A stretch of 64,000 bases of DNA from Undibacter mobilis (GCF_003367195.1 NZ_QRGO01000001.1:186001-250000), one strand, 5' to 3'; numbered from the stretch's first letter, positions 45,512-55,519 are shown. Made by a program: numbers and translations. The notes: generated by a model from the letters alone, not told the origin.

Positions 45512-47006
45512 GATTACAGCGCCGCTTGTCATCGCCGGCAAGCGTGGCAATGCCGATGTGCTGATCGCCATCGACGACTCCGCCGAACAACTCGGCCTCT
45601 CCGCCGGCATGGCACTGGCGCAGGCGCGCGCCATGCATCCGACGCTCGATGTCGTGCCGGAAGATGCGCGCGCCGATGGTGAACTGCTCGACAGCATCGC
45701 CGACTGGTGCCTGCGCTATACGCCGCTCGTCGCCTGCGATGCACCGGATGGCTTGCTGCTCGACATTTCCGGCTGCGCACATCTTTACGGCGGCGAGCGC
45801 GAACTGGTCGCCGATCTCGGCCGCCGTCTGACGCAAGCGGGCTTTGCCTATCGCGTCGCCATTGCCGGCACCATCGGCGCCGCCTGGGCCGCGGCGCATG
45901 ACGGCCGGCCGGATGCTTACAAAAATGGCGAGGAGCGCGACATTCTCGCGCCGTTGCCGCTTTCCGCGTTGCGCCTGCCGCCGCCGGTCATCGCTTCGCT
46001 TGGCCGCGTCGGCCTGAAAACGATCGGCGCCATCATCGACATGCCACGTTCACCGCTCACCGCGCGGTTCGGTGCCGAGCTGCTGCGTCAGCTTGACCGC
46101 GCCCTCGGTCGTGAACATGAGCCGCTGACGCCGCGCCTGCCGATTGCACCTTACGTCGCCGAGAAACGCTTTCACGAGCCGATTGCCCGCGAGGAAGACG
46201 TCCTCCGCACCGTCGAGAAGCTGGCGACACGGCTGGCGACGGCGCTGGAGCGGCGCGGCGACGGCGCCCGCCGCATCGAGCTGACCTTGTTCCGCACCGA
46301 CGGCGTCCTGCGCCGCATCGCCGCCGGCACCGCGCGACCGCTGCGCGATGCTGCCGACATGCGCGCCCTGTTTGCCGAACGCCTCGCGACCATCGCCGAC
46401 GAACTTGATCCCGGCTTCGGCTTCGACATGGCCCGGCTGTCGGTGCTGATCGCCGAACCGGCGCCGGCCGAGCAGATCGGCATGGGATCGGCAGACGATG
46501 CCGGCGAACTGGTGCGTCTGGTCGATCGCCTGAGTGCGCGACTCGGCGCGCAACGTGTGCGACGCGTCGTGGCGCAGGACAGCCATATTCCCGAAATCGC
46601 GTCGATCACCTTGCCCGCACAGACGACGGTGAAAGACGACGGCTGGGCCGCTTTCAACCGGCATCGCAGCGCCATTGAACTCGCGCCGCGGCCGCTGCGG
46701 CTGCTCAGCAAGCCGGAGCCGATCGAAGCCGTCGCCGAAGTGCCGGACGGCCCGCCTTTGCGCTTCAAGTGGCGGCGCGCGCTGCACGATGTCGTTGTCG
46801 CCGAAGGTCCCGAGCGCATCGAGGGCGCGTGGTGGCAGGAAGCGAATGAAGCGGAAGTATCGCCCGCCGGCCACCGCGCCCGCGATTATTTCCGCGTCGA
46901 GGACAAAAGCGGTCATCGCTTCTGGCTGTTCCGCGCCGGGCTCTATCGCGATCTTGTCCCCGGCACCGCGCCGCCCGCGTGGTTCGTGCACGGAATGTTC
47001 GGGTGA
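45432..47006 (+). CDS. imuB: ImuB, Y-family polymerase homologue
   Basis: About 524 residues. The N-terminal part is Y-family (SLWLPRFATDRIRR, ISGCAHLYGGERELVADLGRRL), followed by thumb/little-finger parts and a family-specific C-terminus (FKWRRALHDVVVAEGPERI, RDYFRVEDKSGHRFWLFRAGLY). ImuB homologues usually lack the polymerase carboxylates and act as the hub that links DnaE2 to the beta clamp. ATG 45432 is chosen from the family start; upstream codons belong to the imuA overlap. Confidence 0.92.
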   Translation: MTASSSPRLMSLWLPRFATDRIRRLREITAPLVIAGKRGNADVLIAIDDSAEQLGLSAGMALAQARAMHPTLDVVPEDARADGELLDSIADWCLRYTPLVACDAPDGLLLDISGCAHLYGGERELVADLGRRLTQAGFAYRVAIAGTIGAAWAAAHDGRPDAYKNGEERDILAPLPLSALRLPPPVIASLGRVGLKTIGAIIDMPRSPLTARFGAELLRQLDRALGREHEPLTPRLPIAPYVAEKRFHEPIAREEDVLRTVEKLATRLATALERRGDGARRIELTLFRTDGVLRRIAAGTARPLRDAADMRALFAERLATIADELDPGFGFDMARLSVLIAEPAPAEQIGMGSADDAGELVRLVDRLSARLGAQRVRRVVAQDSHIPEIASITLPAQTTVKDDGWAAFNRHRSAIELAPRPLRLLSKPEPIEAVAEVPDGPPLRFKWRRALHDVVVAEGPERIEGAWWQEANEAEVSPAGHRARDYFRVEDKSGHRFWLFRAGLYRDLVPGTAPPAWFVHGMFG

Positions 47007-47044
47007 GAGCTCTCTCACCCTCTCCCGCCAGGGGGGAGAGTTAG

Positions 47045-50000
47045 ATGCGTTACGTCGAATTCGCCACCGCAACCAATTTCTCGTTCTTGCGCGGCGCCTC
47101 ACATCCCGAGGAACTGATGCTGCAGGCACAGACCCTCGAGCTATCGGGCATAGGCGTCTGCGACCGCAACACGGTTTCCGGCGTGGTGCGCGCGCATCTG
47201 GCCAAACGCGAACAGAAATTGTCGCTCGCCTATCACCCCGGCGCGCGTCTCGTTTTCTCGGACGGCACGCCCGACATTCTCGTCTATCCGCGCGACCGCG
47301 CCGCCTGGGGTCGGCTGACGCGCCTGCTCACCGTCGGCAATCTCCGCGCCAAAAAGGGTGACTGCATTCTCACGCTCGACGATCTCGTCGCCCATGCGTT
47401 CGGGCTGGAGCTGGTGGTGATGCCGGACACAAACGCAAAAGAGACAATCGCTGCCCTCCGTCCGCTCGCTCCCGGCCGTGTACGACTCGCCGCCACCATG
47501 CTCTATCGTGGACAGGATCGCGCCCGGCTGATGCGCCTCAAGGCACTGGCGCAAGACACCCAGGTACCGCTGATCGCCATCAACGACGTACATTATCATC
47601 ATCCCGACCGCCGCCCGCTTGCCGATGCGCTCACCTGCATTCGCGACAAGGTGACCATCGACCGTGCCGGGCGCCGCCTTGCCGTCAATGCCGAACGCTT
47701 TCTTAAAGCCCCGACCGAGATGGCACGGCTGTTCCGCGACGCGCCGGAAGCCATCGAGGAAACGATGCGCCTTTCCAAGACGCTGACCTTCTCGCTCGAC
47801 GAACTAAAATATGAATACCCCGACGAAACCATGGTCGGCTTTCCCGACGCACAGTCCGCGCTTGCGCATCTCGTTCACGAGGAGGCGGTGAGGACCCGCT
47901 ATCCGCAGGGCATACCGAACAAGGTAAAAGCCCTGCTCGATCACGAATTGCAGCTCATCGCGGAAAAGAAATACGCGCCCTACTTCCTGACCGTTTACGA
48001 CATTGTCAGGCAAGCGCGTTCGCTGAACATCCTCTGTCAGGGTCGCGGCTCGGCGGCCAATTCCACCGTGTGCTACTGCCTCGGCATTACCGAGGTTGAT
48101 CCCAACGAGAACAACCTCCTGTTCGAGCGGTTCATCTCCACGGAGCGACATGAGCCCCCCGACATCGACGTCGACTTCGAACATGAGCGCCGCGAAGAAG
48201 TCATTCAGTATATCTACGGGAAATACGGCAGCGACCGCGCCGGAATCGCCGGCACCGTCATCTGCTATCGTGGCCGCTCCGCCATTCGCGAGGTCGGCAA
48301 GGCCTTCGGCTTGAGCGAAGATACGATCGGCGCGCTGTCGTCATCGATCTGGGGCGGTGGCGGCGGCAATGTCTCGGAGGCCAGCGTCAAACGCACCGGG
48401 CTCGATCCGGACAGCTTCCGCATGAAGCAGGTGGCGGCGCTGGCGCAGGAGATTTCCGGCTTCCCGCGCCACCTGTCGCAGCATGTCGGCGGCTTTGTCA
48501 TCACCCGCAGCCGACTCGATGAAGTGGTGCCGATCGGCAATGGCGCGATGGACGAGCGCACCTTCGTCGAGTGGGACAAGGACGATCTCGATGCGCTGGG
48601 CATTCTCAAGGTCGACGTGCTCGGCCTCGGCATGCTGTCCTGCATCCGCAAGGCCTTCGACCTGATGGAAAAGCATTATCCGGAGGCGACGCCGCCGGGC
48701 AAAAGGCTCGCCACCATTCCGTCGAAGGATGAGGCTCTCTATCGCATGCTCGGACGCGCCGACTCGCTCGGCGTGTTCCAGGTCGAAAGCCGCGCGCAGA
48801 TGAGCATGCTGCCGCGCCTCAGACCGAAGGAATTCTACGATCTCGTCATTGAGGTGGCGATCGTCCGGCCGGGCCCGATCCAGGGCGACATGGTGCATCC
48901 TTATCTTCGTCGGCGAGAGAGCAAGGAGAAGATCGTTTATCCCTCAAAAGAACTCGAAGATATTCTGTCGAGAACCCTCGGCGTGCCGCTGTTTCAGGAA
49001 CAGGCGATGAGTATCGCCATCGTTGCCGGCGGTTTCACACCGGGCGAAGCCGATAATCTGCGGCGCGCCATGGCCACCTTCAAGCGCACCGGCACCATCG
49101 GCACGTTCCGCGACAAGATGATCAAAGGCATGCTGGCAAAAGGCTACGAACGCGGTTTCGCCGAACGCTGTTTCAGCCAGATCGAAGGCTTCGGTGAATA
49201 CGGCTTTCCGGAAAGCCATGCCGCCAGCTTCGCGCTGCTCGTCTATGCCTCGGCCTGGCTCAAATGCCACTACCCGGACGTGTTCGCCGCCGCGCTACTC
49301 AATGCGCAACCGATGGGCTTTTATGCTTCGTCGCAGATCGTACGCGACGCGCGCGAGCACGGCGTCGAGGTGCGCGCGCCGGATATCAACCACTCCGATT
49401 GGGATTCGACGCTCGAACCCGGCACATGGGACGATTCACGCCTGCATGACCTGCATAAAGACATGCGTAGCGATATCCGTACCGCCCGCGCCGTCCGTCT
49501 CGGCCTCCGTGAAATCAAGGGCATGAGCGAGAACGATGCGGAGCTGATCGCGGCAAAGCGCGGGGCAATCGCATACGACTCCGTCCGCGATCTGTGGCTG
49601 CGCACCGGCTTGCACACGCGCATGCTGGAACGGCTGGCCGATGCCGATGCTTTCTCATCGCTCGGGCTTACCCGCCGCGATGCGCTATGGGCGGCGAAAG
49701 CGCTCGGCCGCGTTGGCGACCAGAATGACGATCTGCCACTGTTTGCTGCCAGAGCAGCCAACTCAGCCGCCATATCCTACGCAAGCGGGGTATCCGGCAC
49801 TGCCCTTGCAAAAGCTGGATCGTCTGCCTTCGCGGGCGATGACGGTGACAGAAATGACCTTCGCCATTTCCGCGAACCGGACATCGCGCTTCCGCCGATG
49901 CCGCTCGGCGAGGAGGTCGTCAACGACTATCGTTTTCTCCGCCTGTCGCTGCGCGCGCATCCGGCTGAGTTCCTGCGCGCCGACCTGTCCGCGCGTAACA

Positions 50001-50509
50001 TCGTCGGTAACGATGCGCTGCGCGCCCTCAGGACCGGTGCACGCGCCACCATTTCCGGACTTGTCACCTGCCGGCAGCGACCGGGCTCAGCCAAGGGCGT
50101 AGTGTTCATGACGCTGGAGGATGAAACCAGTGTTGCCAATGTCATTGTCTGGCCCAAGATGTTCGAGCGGGTGCGGCCGATCGTGCTCGGCGCACGCTAT
50201 GTATCGGTGACCGGCCGCGTGCAGTCGGAGTCGGGCGTCATCCACGTCGTCGCCGATGAAATCGAGGATCTCACTTTCCTGCTGGCGCGGCTGGCCGAAC
50301 AAGGCGCCGATATCGACAGCCTCGTCCGCGCCGACGAAGTGCGCCGGCCGGTGCAAGAGATGCGCGAGGCCCACCGCAATGGTGGCCGCGAAAGCAGCCT
50401 CGAACGCCTCATTCGCGAGATGCCGGAACTGGCCGCCGATCTCGGCGTGCATGCACCTGGCTCGGCGCATATTCCGTTGCGCAGCGCCTCGGCGCGGAAA
50501 GCACGTTAA
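47045..50509 (+). CDS. dnaE2: Error-prone DNA polymerase III alpha subunit
   Basis: 1154 residues. PHP domain at the N-terminus (YVEFATATNFSFLRGASHPEE), polymerase core with the acidic PDIDVDFEHERREEV near residue 375, and a C-terminal OB-fold. It carries out mutagenic translesion synthesis with ImuA and ImuB. Near residues 905-935 (DNA about 49767-49857) a Ser/Ala/Gly-rich stretch (SYASGVSGTALAKAGSS...) looks like an in-frame repeat insertion. The gene starts 38 bases after imuB, with a small stem (CTCTC ... GAGAG) in the spacer, and ends 4 bases inside aroE (tail to tail). Confidence 0.96.
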   Translation: MRYVEFATATNFSFLRGASHPEELMLQAQTLELSGIGVCDRNTVSGVVRAHLAKREQKLSLAYHPGARLVFSDGTPDILVYPRDRAAWGRLTRLLTVGNLRAKKGDCILTLDDLVAHAFGLELVVMPDTNAKETIAALRPLAPGRVRLAATMLYRGQDRARLMRLKALAQDTQVPLIAINDVHYHHPDRRPLADALTCIRDKVTIDRAGRRLAVNAERFLKAPTEMARLFRDAPEAIEETMRLSKTLTFSLDELKYEYPDETMVGFPDAQSALAHLVHEEAVRTRYPQGIPNKVKALLDHELQLIAEKKYAPYFLTVYDIVRQARSLNILCQGRGSAANSTVCYCLGITEVDPNENNLLFERFISTERHEPPDIDVDFEHERREEVIQYIYGKYGSDRAGIAGTVICYRGRSAIREVGKAFGLSEDTIGALSSSIWGGGGGNVSEASVKRTGLDPDSFRMKQVAALAQEISGFPRHLSQHVGGFVITRSRLDEVVPIGNGAMDERTFVEWDKDDLDALGILKVDVLGLGMLSCIRKAFDLMEKHYPEATPPGKRLATIPSKDEALYRMLGRADSLGVFQVESRAQMSMLPRLRPKEFYDLVIEVAIVRPGPIQGDMVHPYLRRRESKEKIVYPSKELEDILSRTLGVPLFQEQAMSIAIVAGGFTPGEADNLRRAMATFKRTGTIGTFRDKMIKGMLAKGYERGFAERCFSQIEGFGEYGFPESHAASFALLVYASAWLKCHYPDVFAAALLNAQPMGFYASSQIVRDAREHGVEVRAPDINHSDWDSTLEPGTWDDSRLHDLHKDMRSDIRTARAVRLGLREIKGMSENDAELIAAKRGAIAYDSVRDLWLRTGLHTRMLERLADADAFSSLGLTRRDALWAAKALGRVGDQNDDLPLFAARAANSAAISYASGVSGTALAKAGSSAFAGDDGDRNDLRHFREPDIALPPMPLGEEVVNDYRFLRLSLRAHPAEFLRADLSARNIVGNDALRALRTGARATISGLVTCRQRPGSAKGVVFMTLEDETSVANVIVWPKMFERVRPIVLGARYVSVTGRVQSESGVIHVVADEIEDLTFLLARLAEQGADIDSLVRADEVRRPVQEMREAHRNGGRESSLERLIREMPELAADLGVHAPGSAHIPLRSASARKAR

Positions 50510-51408
50510 CCGCGCGGCTTCTTCGGCGCCCGGGGCTTCACTGTTTTATCCGGGCTCGCCGGCTTCGGCGCCGCCATCGGCGCCAGATCTTCCTCGATCA
50601 CTTTGCGCAGTTCCGGCGTCACTTCGGGCTTCACCCCGAACCACAATTCAAAACCACGCACGGCCTGGTGCAGCAGCATGCCGAGCCCGTCGGCAACCCG
50701 CAGGCCCTTGTCGCGCGCCGCGGCAAGCAGTTTGGTCTCGAGCGGAACATAGACGAGGTCCGAGACCACCATCGACATTGGACAACGCAGGTTGATGTCG
50801 ATTTGCGGCTGACCGACCATGCCGAGCGAGGTGGTGTTGACCAGAAGCCCGGCGCCGCCGAGCAATCCCGTCATCTCGCCCCATTGCGCGACATTGACGC
50901 GCGCGCCAAAACGCGCGCGCAAAGCCTCGGCGCGCTCCGGCGAGCGATTGACGACATGGATGCGCTGCACGTCGCGCTGGATCAGCGCATAGACCACGGC
51001 GCGCGCGCCGCCGCCGGCCCCCAGCACCACGGCGCTTTCCAGGCCACGATCCCAGCCCGGCGTTGTCTGATCAAGATTGGCAAGGAAGCCTTCGACGTCG
51101 GTGTTGGTCGAGCGCAGCTTGTCACCATCGAACCACAAAGTGTTGGCGGCGCCGACCGCCTTGGCGCGATCGTCGGCAACCGTCAACTCCATCGCCGCCT
51201 GCTTGTGCGGTACCGTGACGTTGCACCCGACATAGCCGCGCTCGCGCAGGTGCGTAATGAAGTCGGCGAACTGCTCGGGCGGAATCGCCTCCTTGCGATA
51301 CTCCGCATCGATGCCGTGTTTCTTCATCCAGTACTGATGGATGAGAGGCGAGCGCGAATGGCCGGCCGGCCAGCCGACAACACACACCGCTTTACGATTG
51401 TCACTCAT
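50506..51408 (-). CDS. aroE: Shikimate dehydrogenase
   Basis: 300 residues. The catalytic Lys and Asp lie in NVTVPHKQAAM and NTDVEGF; NADP-binding loop GAGGGARA; C-terminal GMLLHQAVRGFELWFG are all present. It reduces dehydroshikimate in aromatic amino acid synthesis. A 24-residue basic, Pro-rich tail (KPASPDKTVKPRAPKKPRG) is added beyond the family end. Tail-to-tail overlap of 4 bases with dnaE2. Confidence 0.92.
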   Translation of the reverse strand: MSDNRKAVCVVGWPAGHSRSPLIHQYWMKKHGIDAEYRKEAIPPEQFADFITHLRERGYVGCNVTVPHKQAAMELTVADDRAKAVGAANTLWFDGDKLRSTNTDVEGFLANLDQTTPGWDRGLESAVVLGAGGGARAVVYALIQRDVQRIHVVNRSPERAEALRARFGARVNVAQWGEMTGLLGGAGLLVNTTSLGMVGQPQIDINLRCPMSMVVSDLVYVPLETKLLAAARDKGLRVADGLGMLLHQAVRGFELWFGVKPEVTPELRKVIEEDLAPMAAPKPASPDKTVKPRAPKKPRG

Positions 51409-51586
51409 GCCCCGAAATCACCCACATTCAGACTCGCCTAGGCCGCCCAGAACGTTTTGATGACGGTCCCGACGCGCCGCGCTACCAGCTTTGGCGTCCA
51501 TCCGCCCCCGGCGCCCGCATTTATGCTTTGCCTGCAGGGCCGTCAACGCCGTATCCTCGCCACTCCCTTCCACAGTGGTTCAGGCG

Positions 51587-52492
51587 ATGAAATCCATCTT
51601 TTTTGACTGCAATGACCAGCTCGGGCCGGTCTGGGAACAGGTTTTGCGCCCGGACGATCCCCCGATCGACGTCAACATGACGCCGTTCAAAAAGGAGGAA
51701 CTGCCGCTGGTTATCGCCGGCTACGACATCGCCATCGACGACCACTCCTACATGCCGACCGATCTGGTCGAGCGCTGCAAGCAGCTCAAGCACATCGTGT
51801 TCCTCGGCACCGGCGCAGCGAGCTACATGAACATCGCCGAGCTGAAAGAGCGCGGCATCACCGTTCACATCATCAAGGGCTATGGCGACGTTGCGGTGGC
51901 CGAACACACCATGGCGCTGCTGTTCGCCTGCGCCCGCGATATCGCGCGCATGGACCGCGAAGTGCGCGGCGGCAGCTGGGCGCCGAAGGAAGGCATGCAG
52001 CTTCAGGGCAAGACCGTCGGCCTCATCGGCCTCGGTGGCATCGGTGGTGAATTTGCCCGCATGGCGGCCGGCATCGGCATGAACGTCATCGCCTACAACC
52101 GCACGCCCAAGCCTGAGCTTGGCATCAAGCAGGTCGATATCGAGGCGCTCCTCAAAACCTCCGATGTCGTGTCGCTGCATCTGACGCTCGGCGACGAGAC
52201 CCGCGGCTTCCTTGGGGCCGAACGCATTGCCCTGATGAAGCACGGCGCCATTCTGGTGAACACCGCGCGCGGCGCACTGGTCGACGAACAGGCGCTCATT
52301 CAGGCGCTCAAGAGCGGCATCATCCGCCACGCCGGTCTCGACGTGTTCCATTCGGAGCCGCTCGATGCGAAATCCGAACTGGCGCAGTTGCCGAATGTGA
52401 CGCTGAGCTCGCACGCCGCTTTCCGCACACTGGAAGCCTCGCAGACGCTGCTGCGGCGGGCCATCGATATCGTCAAATCGATCAAAGGCTAA
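51587..52492 (+). CDS. D-isomer-specific 2-hydroxyacid dehydrogenase family protein
   Basis: 301 residues: NAD fold GLIGLGGIGGEFA near residue 145; active-site Arg in LVNTARGALVDE, a Glu and His in NVTLSSHAAF. I start at ATG 51587, where the family fold begins, instead of the upstream frame. The substrate could be glyoxylate, hydroxypyruvate or a related 2-keto acid. It lies alone between aroE and the MAPEG gene. Confidence 0.87.
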   Translation: MKSIFFDCNDQLGPVWEQVLRPDDPPIDVNMTPFKKEELPLVIAGYDIAIDDHSYMPTDLVERCKQLKHIVFLGTGAASYMNIAELKERGITVHIIKGYGDVAVAEHTMALLFACARDIARMDREVRGGSWAPKEGMQLQGKTVGLIGLGGIGGEFARMAAGIGMNVIAYNRTPKPELGIKQVDIEALLKTSDVVSLHLTLGDETRGFLGAERIALMKHGAILVNTARGALVDEQALIQALKSGIIRHAGLDVFHSEPLDAKSELAQLPNVTLSSHAAFRTLEASQTLLRRAIDIVKSIKG

Positions 52493-52553
52493 ACTTCGAA
52501 TTGATCCAAAGTCACGTCTCGCGCGTTGTGAGCTAAACCGAAAGAGGTTCGCC

Positions 52554-52952
52554 ATGCCGCTGATCGTCCCCGCTTACGCCGCCGTGCTCGGCCTCCTCTT
52601 CGCCGTGCTGTCGTTCCGTGTCGCCAATACACGGCGGGTCATGCGCATCGGGCTCGGCAGCGGCGGCGACCGGCAACTGGAGCGTTACATCCGCGTCCAG
52701 GCCAATTTCGCCGAATATGTGCCGATGGCGCTGATCCTGCTGGCTTTCCTTGAAGTGCAAGCCTGGCCGGAGTGGCTGTTGCACACGCTCTGCGCCTTGC
52801 TTCTCATTGCCCGCGTCGTTCACGCTCTCGGCGTTGCCCGCGAGCCGGAAGACATCCGCTTCCGCGCCTCGGGCATGGTGGCCACGCTGGCGGTGCTAAT
52901 CGTGACATCGGTCCTGCTGCTCGCCGGCGGCATCTGGCAACCGTCGGCGTGA
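52554..52952 (+). CDS. MAPEG-family membrane protein
   Basis: 132 residues, four membrane helices with the family signature ERYIRVQANFAEYVPMALILLAFLE. MAPEG proteins include glutathione-dependent enzymes; bacterial members have mostly unknown substrates. The gene follows the 2-hydroxyacid dehydrogenase by about 60 bases. Confidence 0.88.
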   Translation: MPLIVPAYAAVLGLLFAVLSFRVANTRRVMRIGLGSGGDRQLERYIRVQANFAEYVPMALILLAFLEVQAWPEWLLHTLCALLLIARVVHALGVAREPEDIRFRASGMVATLAVLIVTSVLLLAGGIWQPSA

Positions 52953-52962
52953 GCGATGAAAG

Positions 52963-54051
52963 CTAGCTCTCTATCGCCGCGTTGAGCTTCGGCAGCACTT
53001 TCTCCGCCAGTAGGATCATGGACCGGCGACCGAGATCGCGGTCGGCCCAATCCTTGCCGGCATAAAGCAGCGTGCCGAAATCGCCGACCGCGTCGCGATA
53101 TTTCAGCAATTCATCGGCGACCTTGTCGGGCGTGCCGTAGGTGATGAGCTGGCTGCACACGGCTTCCAGCGTCACCTCGTCGTCCGGCTGATCGCGCCGC
53201 GTCTTGAACAGCTCGATACGGCCGTTCTTCTTCAACTTGGTGTAGAGCTGCTTGTAGTAGAAGACATAGGGACTGTCGGGGTCGGTGGCATAAGCCTTCG
53301 CCGTCTTCTCGTCGTCGGCCACAAAGATCGACCGCGCCACGCGCCAGTTTGCCGCGTCCACCGCGCGCCCAACGCGCTCGCAGCCTTCGACGTACTTCGG
53401 CCAGTGGCTTTTCACCCATTGCGGCATCAGGAAGTTGGCCGAGATCGGATCCCAGCCGCGCGCCGCGGCCTCCGTAACGCCCTTGGAAAACGGCGCCACC
53501 GCGGTGACGACGATCGGAGGATGCGGCCGCTGCAACGGTTTGGCGATGTAGCCCTGCCCTAATTCGGGAATGAACTGACGCGCCACACTGATGTCCCAGT
53601 ATTTGCCGGTGAGGTCGTAAGGCGGCTCGCTTTGCCAGAGCGCAAGCACCTGGTTGATGGCCTCGAGGAACATGGCATTGCGGTCGGCGTCGAGATTGCC
53701 GAAAACCTCGGCATCGGACAACAGACCGCCGGGCGAGATACCGAACAGAAAGCGGCCGTCGAGCATGTGGTCGAGCATCGCAATCTGCGAAGCTACCGCC
53801 GCCGGATGCTGGTTCGGCATATTGACCGTGCCGGTGCCGAGCTTCATGCGCTTCACGCGGTCGACCAGGCTTGCCAGAAACACGACGCAGGAGGTGATGT
53901 TCTCGGCGCGGTCGGTGACATGCTCGCCGCAATAGGCCTCGGCGAAGCCCAGTTCGTCGGCCAGGATGAAGGCCTCACGGTCTTCGCGCAGCGATTGCCG
54001 CCAGTCCTTGTCAAGCGGGTGGATCGGCATCGTGAAAAAGCCAAGCTGCAT
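52963..54051 (-). CDS. LLM-class flavin-dependent monooxygenase (luciferase-like)
   Basis: 362 residues, bacterial-luciferase TIM barrel. Start MQLGFFTMPIHPLDKDW, then GEHVTDRAENITS, RMKLGTGTVNMPNQHPAAVA, and the FGISPGGLLSDAEVF loop, which are features of limonene/alkanesulfonate-type LLM enzymes. It needs reduced flavin from a separate reductase, not visible here. Substrate is unknown. Confidence 0.88.
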   Translation of the reverse strand: MQLGFFTMPIHPLDKDWRQSLREDREAFILADELGFAEAYCGEHVTDRAENITSCVVFLASLVDRVKRMKLGTGTVNMPNQHPAAVASQIAMLDHMLDGRFLFGISPGGLLSDAEVFGNLDADRNAMFLEAINQVLALWQSEPPYDLTGKYWDISVARQFIPELGQGYIAKPLQRPHPPIVVTAVAPFSKGVTEAAARGWDPISANFLMPQWVKSHWPKYVEGCERVGRAVDAANWRVARSIFVADDEKTAKAYATDPDSPYVFYYKQLYTKLKKNGRIELFKTRRDQPDDEVTLEAVCSQLITYGTPDKVADELLKYRDAVGDFGTLLYAGKDWADRDLGRRSMILLAEKVLPKLNAAIES

Positions 54052-54193
54052 CGCAATGCCTCCCGGTCATGTCTTTTTATTGCTGCCAACGATAGGCGAA
54101 CGCGCAGCCGTTTGGAATGCCAAGGCTGCGCGTGACGCGGCCGCTCGCGCCATGGTACCCATTTAAAAGACCTGACACTGGGCAAGGCCGAAC

Positions 54194-55192
54194 ATGGCAA
54201 AGACAAAGAAGACGTCGAAAGCGTCGAAGCGATCGAAAAAGCGCGCGGTCGCGCGCCAGAGCAAAGGCACGGTGGGCATCGTCGGCCTCGGCATCATGGG
54301 CGGGGCTTTTGCCCGCCACCTCAAGAAGGCCGGCTGGCGCGTCGTCGGCTATGATCTCAGTGCGGCACGGCGGCTGGCGGCCAAGGATCGCGGCATTACG
54401 ATCCTGCGCAACGCGACCGAGGTGGCGAAACAGGCGCCCGTCGTGCTGACGAGCCTGCCCTCGCCCAAGGCGCTGGAGTCGGTGGTGCATGAAATCGCCG
54501 GCGCCAAACTGCCGCCGATCACACTCGTCGAACTGAGCACCTTCGCCCTCGCCGACAAGCTGAAGGCCGAACGCCGCATGCGCAAAGCCAAGCACACCAT
54601 GCTGGACGTACCGGTGAGCGGCACCGGGGCGCAGGCAGCGCGCGGCGATATCGTGTTCTACGCCAGCGGCTATAAAGCAGCGATCAAGCGGCTCAGACCG
54701 ATGTTCGCCGATTTCGGCCGCGCCGCCTATGACGTCGGCGCATTCGGCAATGGCAGCAAGATGAAGTATGTCGCCAATTTGCTGGTCGCGATTCACAACG
54801 TCGCCAGTGCCGAAGCCATGGTACTCGGCATGAAGGCCGGGCTGCCGCCGCTGGCGATCCTCGAACTGGTCTCCGCCGGCGCGGGGCAATCGCGCATCTT
54901 CGACCTGCGCGGACCGATGATGGTGAAGAACGATTACGACGTCGTCACAGCGTCGCTCGATGTATTCGACAAGGATCTCAAGCTGATCGGCGATTTCGTC
55001 CGTGCCACCCGCGTACCGACGCCGGTGTTCGACGCGACGCGTCCGGTCTATGACAAGGCGATCAAATCCGGCCTCGGCGCCAAGGATGCCGCCGCAGTCT
55101 GCGCGGTTGTGGAAAAGATGGCGCGGCTCAAGCGCGACAAGACGGTGAAGGCGCCGAAGACGACGGGCCTCCGCCCACAAGCAACAGACTGA
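54194..55192 (+). CDS. NAD(P)-dependent beta-hydroxyacid dehydrogenase with basic N-terminal tail
   Basis: 332 residues. A Lys-rich tail of about 25 residues (KTKKTSKASKRSKKRAVAR) precedes the Rossmann GIVGLGIMGGAF; then DVPVSGTGAQAARGD and the catalytic Lys in GNGSKMKYVANLL, of the 3-hydroxyisobutyrate dehydrogenase family. The tail is not part of the usual fold and may bind nucleic acid or membranes. Divergent from the LLM gene by 142 bases. Confidence 0.85.
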   Translation: MAKTKKTSKASKRSKKRAVARQSKGTVGIVGLGIMGGAFARHLKKAGWRVVGYDLSAARRLAAKDRGITILRNATEVAKQAPVVLTSLPSPKALESVVHEIAGAKLPPITLVELSTFALADKLKAERRMRKAKHTMLDVPVSGTGAQAARGDIVFYASGYKAAIKRLRPMFADFGRAAYDVGAFGNGSKMKYVANLLVAIHNVASAEAMVLGMKAGLPPLAILELVSAGAGQSRIFDLRGPMMVKNDYDVVTASLDVFDKDLKLIGDFVRATRVPTPVFDATRPVYDKAIKSGLGAKDAAAVCAVVEKMARLKRDKTVKAPKTTGLRPQATD

Positions 55193-55519
55193 GCGTGCCG
55201 GCGGCGCTGCTACGGCGCTCCAGTGGGACGGCGCGCAACGCTCCGTGATGCCGCATGGATAGGCAGCGCTGGGCCGAGTCCCTGCCCGATCAACAGGCTA
55301 GCCAAGGCCATCCACTTCCTGCACACTGGGACGCAAGGCATGGGCGCCCGGCTGCGCACCGGCCACAAAAAGATCACTGGGGAGGTCAGAGTGCCGGCTA
55401 TTGGCGGCCGATCACGCGAGCGCGAGGGTAGCGTTGCTTTTGATTTCACGATCGAAAGCCGAGCCTGTCGCACGTGACGCCGCCGTTCTGACGCAGCCGC
55501 CGGCCCGGCAGACGTTTTC
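55193..55519. other. Gap before livH without a supported gene
   Basis: Two overlapping frames (+ 55223-55477, 84 codons; - 55210-55551, 113 codons) lack ribosome sites and family motifs. It may hold the promoter of the transporter operon. Confidence 0.45.

Noticed and set aside
46050..47129. A 359-codon minus-strand frame across imuB
   Set aside because: Arg/Gly/Gln-rich antisense frame without motifs; imuB is clearly coded on the plus strand.
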